In this document: positions 63,729-64,000 of the stretch, piece after piece
Numbering within the stretch: the first letter of the stretch is position 1
How the letters are laid out: every line of letters starts with the position of its first letter
Assembly (NCBI RefSeq): GCF_000026945.1
Contig: NC_012862.1
Coordinates: 1,232,501 to 1,296,500, forward strand
DNA length: 64,000 bases
Source: Candida dubliniensis CD36
Lineage: Eukaryota > Ascomycota > Pichiomycetes > Serinales > Debaryomycetaceae
Direction: 5' to 3'
Notes under the pieces: model-generated
What the model was told of the DNA's origin: nothing
The model's database searches: none
The model's input: only the letters and a program-made list of their open reading frames with translations
Position numbers and translations under genes: made by a program

Positions 63729-64000
63729 TATTTCTGTTATTTTTTTTATAGAGCTTACATTTATGTATTTATTTCCATGATAATGACATGATTACAATTC
63801 TTTAGTAAAAGCCGCAAACAAAGGTATTGAATGAACTGGATTCTACGAAACTCATCATTAAACGATTGATAATTATAATAATTTAGTACAAAACAATGAA
63901 AACCTGCAAAGAATTAAAGTAAAAAAAAAAAAAAAAAAAAGAATGTGTGAAATGCAATACAGTTTTTATTTTTCTATTTTTTTCATTAACACCAAGCATT

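Overview
The window is nuclear DNA of an ascomycete yeast, most likely a diploid Candida of the CTG clade (albicans/dubliniensis/tropicalis group). Supporting signs are very AT-rich sequence, leucine written almost entirely as TTA/TTG with CTG rare, mostly intronless genes, one ribosomal-protein gene with a yeast-type intron (GTATGT...TACTAAC...TAG), many Asn/Gln/Ser/His homopolymer tracts, and a peroxisomal-type Lon protease and an SF3b14/p14 subunit that Saccharomyces cerevisiae lacks. Species cannot be fixed from the sequence alone. Any CTG codon should be read as Ser if the clade assignment is right.

Left third (1-27,100): ALG10 (glucosyltransferase of N-glycan assembly), SMI1/KNR4 (cell-wall regulator), a peroxisomal-type Lon protease, RPS0 (spliced 40S protein with a Tbf1/Cbf1-like promoter), an MFS transporter, GPI1 (GPI anchor synthesis) overlapped by a small membrane-protein ORF, MAM3 (CNNM/DUF21-CBS), a HAL-type Ser/Thr kinase, a TMEM184/DUF300 membrane protein and AIM23 (mitochondrial IF3).

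Middle (27,100-43,800): a 16.7-kb stretch with one supported gene, a Reg1/Reg2-like protein phosphatase-1 partner at 32,627-33,997. It is flanked by 5.5 kb and 9.8 kb without a credible gene. These deserts are packed with microsatellites, heptamer minisatellites, homopolymers, G-runs and polypurine tracts. They may be an extended regulatory region or, for the 9.8-kb part, a centromere-like ORF-free zone.

Right third (43,800-64,000): an AVT3/4-type vacuolar amino-acid transporter, a Zn2Cys6 transcription factor, a tandem array of four tRNA-Val(AAC) genes on an exact 89-bp period, a TBC Rab-GAP, DNM1 (mitochondrial/peroxisomal fission dynamin), OST1 (oligosaccharyltransferase), an SF3b14 homologue whose end overlaps OST1, a membrane-anchored secretory-pathway cyclophilin, PRE3 (proteasome beta1) and a QDR-like drug:H+ antiporter.

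There is no operon logic, but secretory-pathway genes recur: ALG10 and OST1 act in the same N-glycosylation pathway, GPI1 starts GPI anchors, and the cyclophilin is predicted to sit in the secretory pathway. The most unusual features are the tRNA-Val tetramer (15-bp spacers, one upstream TATA-like tract, one strong terminator, and two copies with a mismatched acceptor stem), the 9.8-kb desert, the small ORF overlapping GPI1, and a 32-bp near-perfect palindrome upstream of MAM3.
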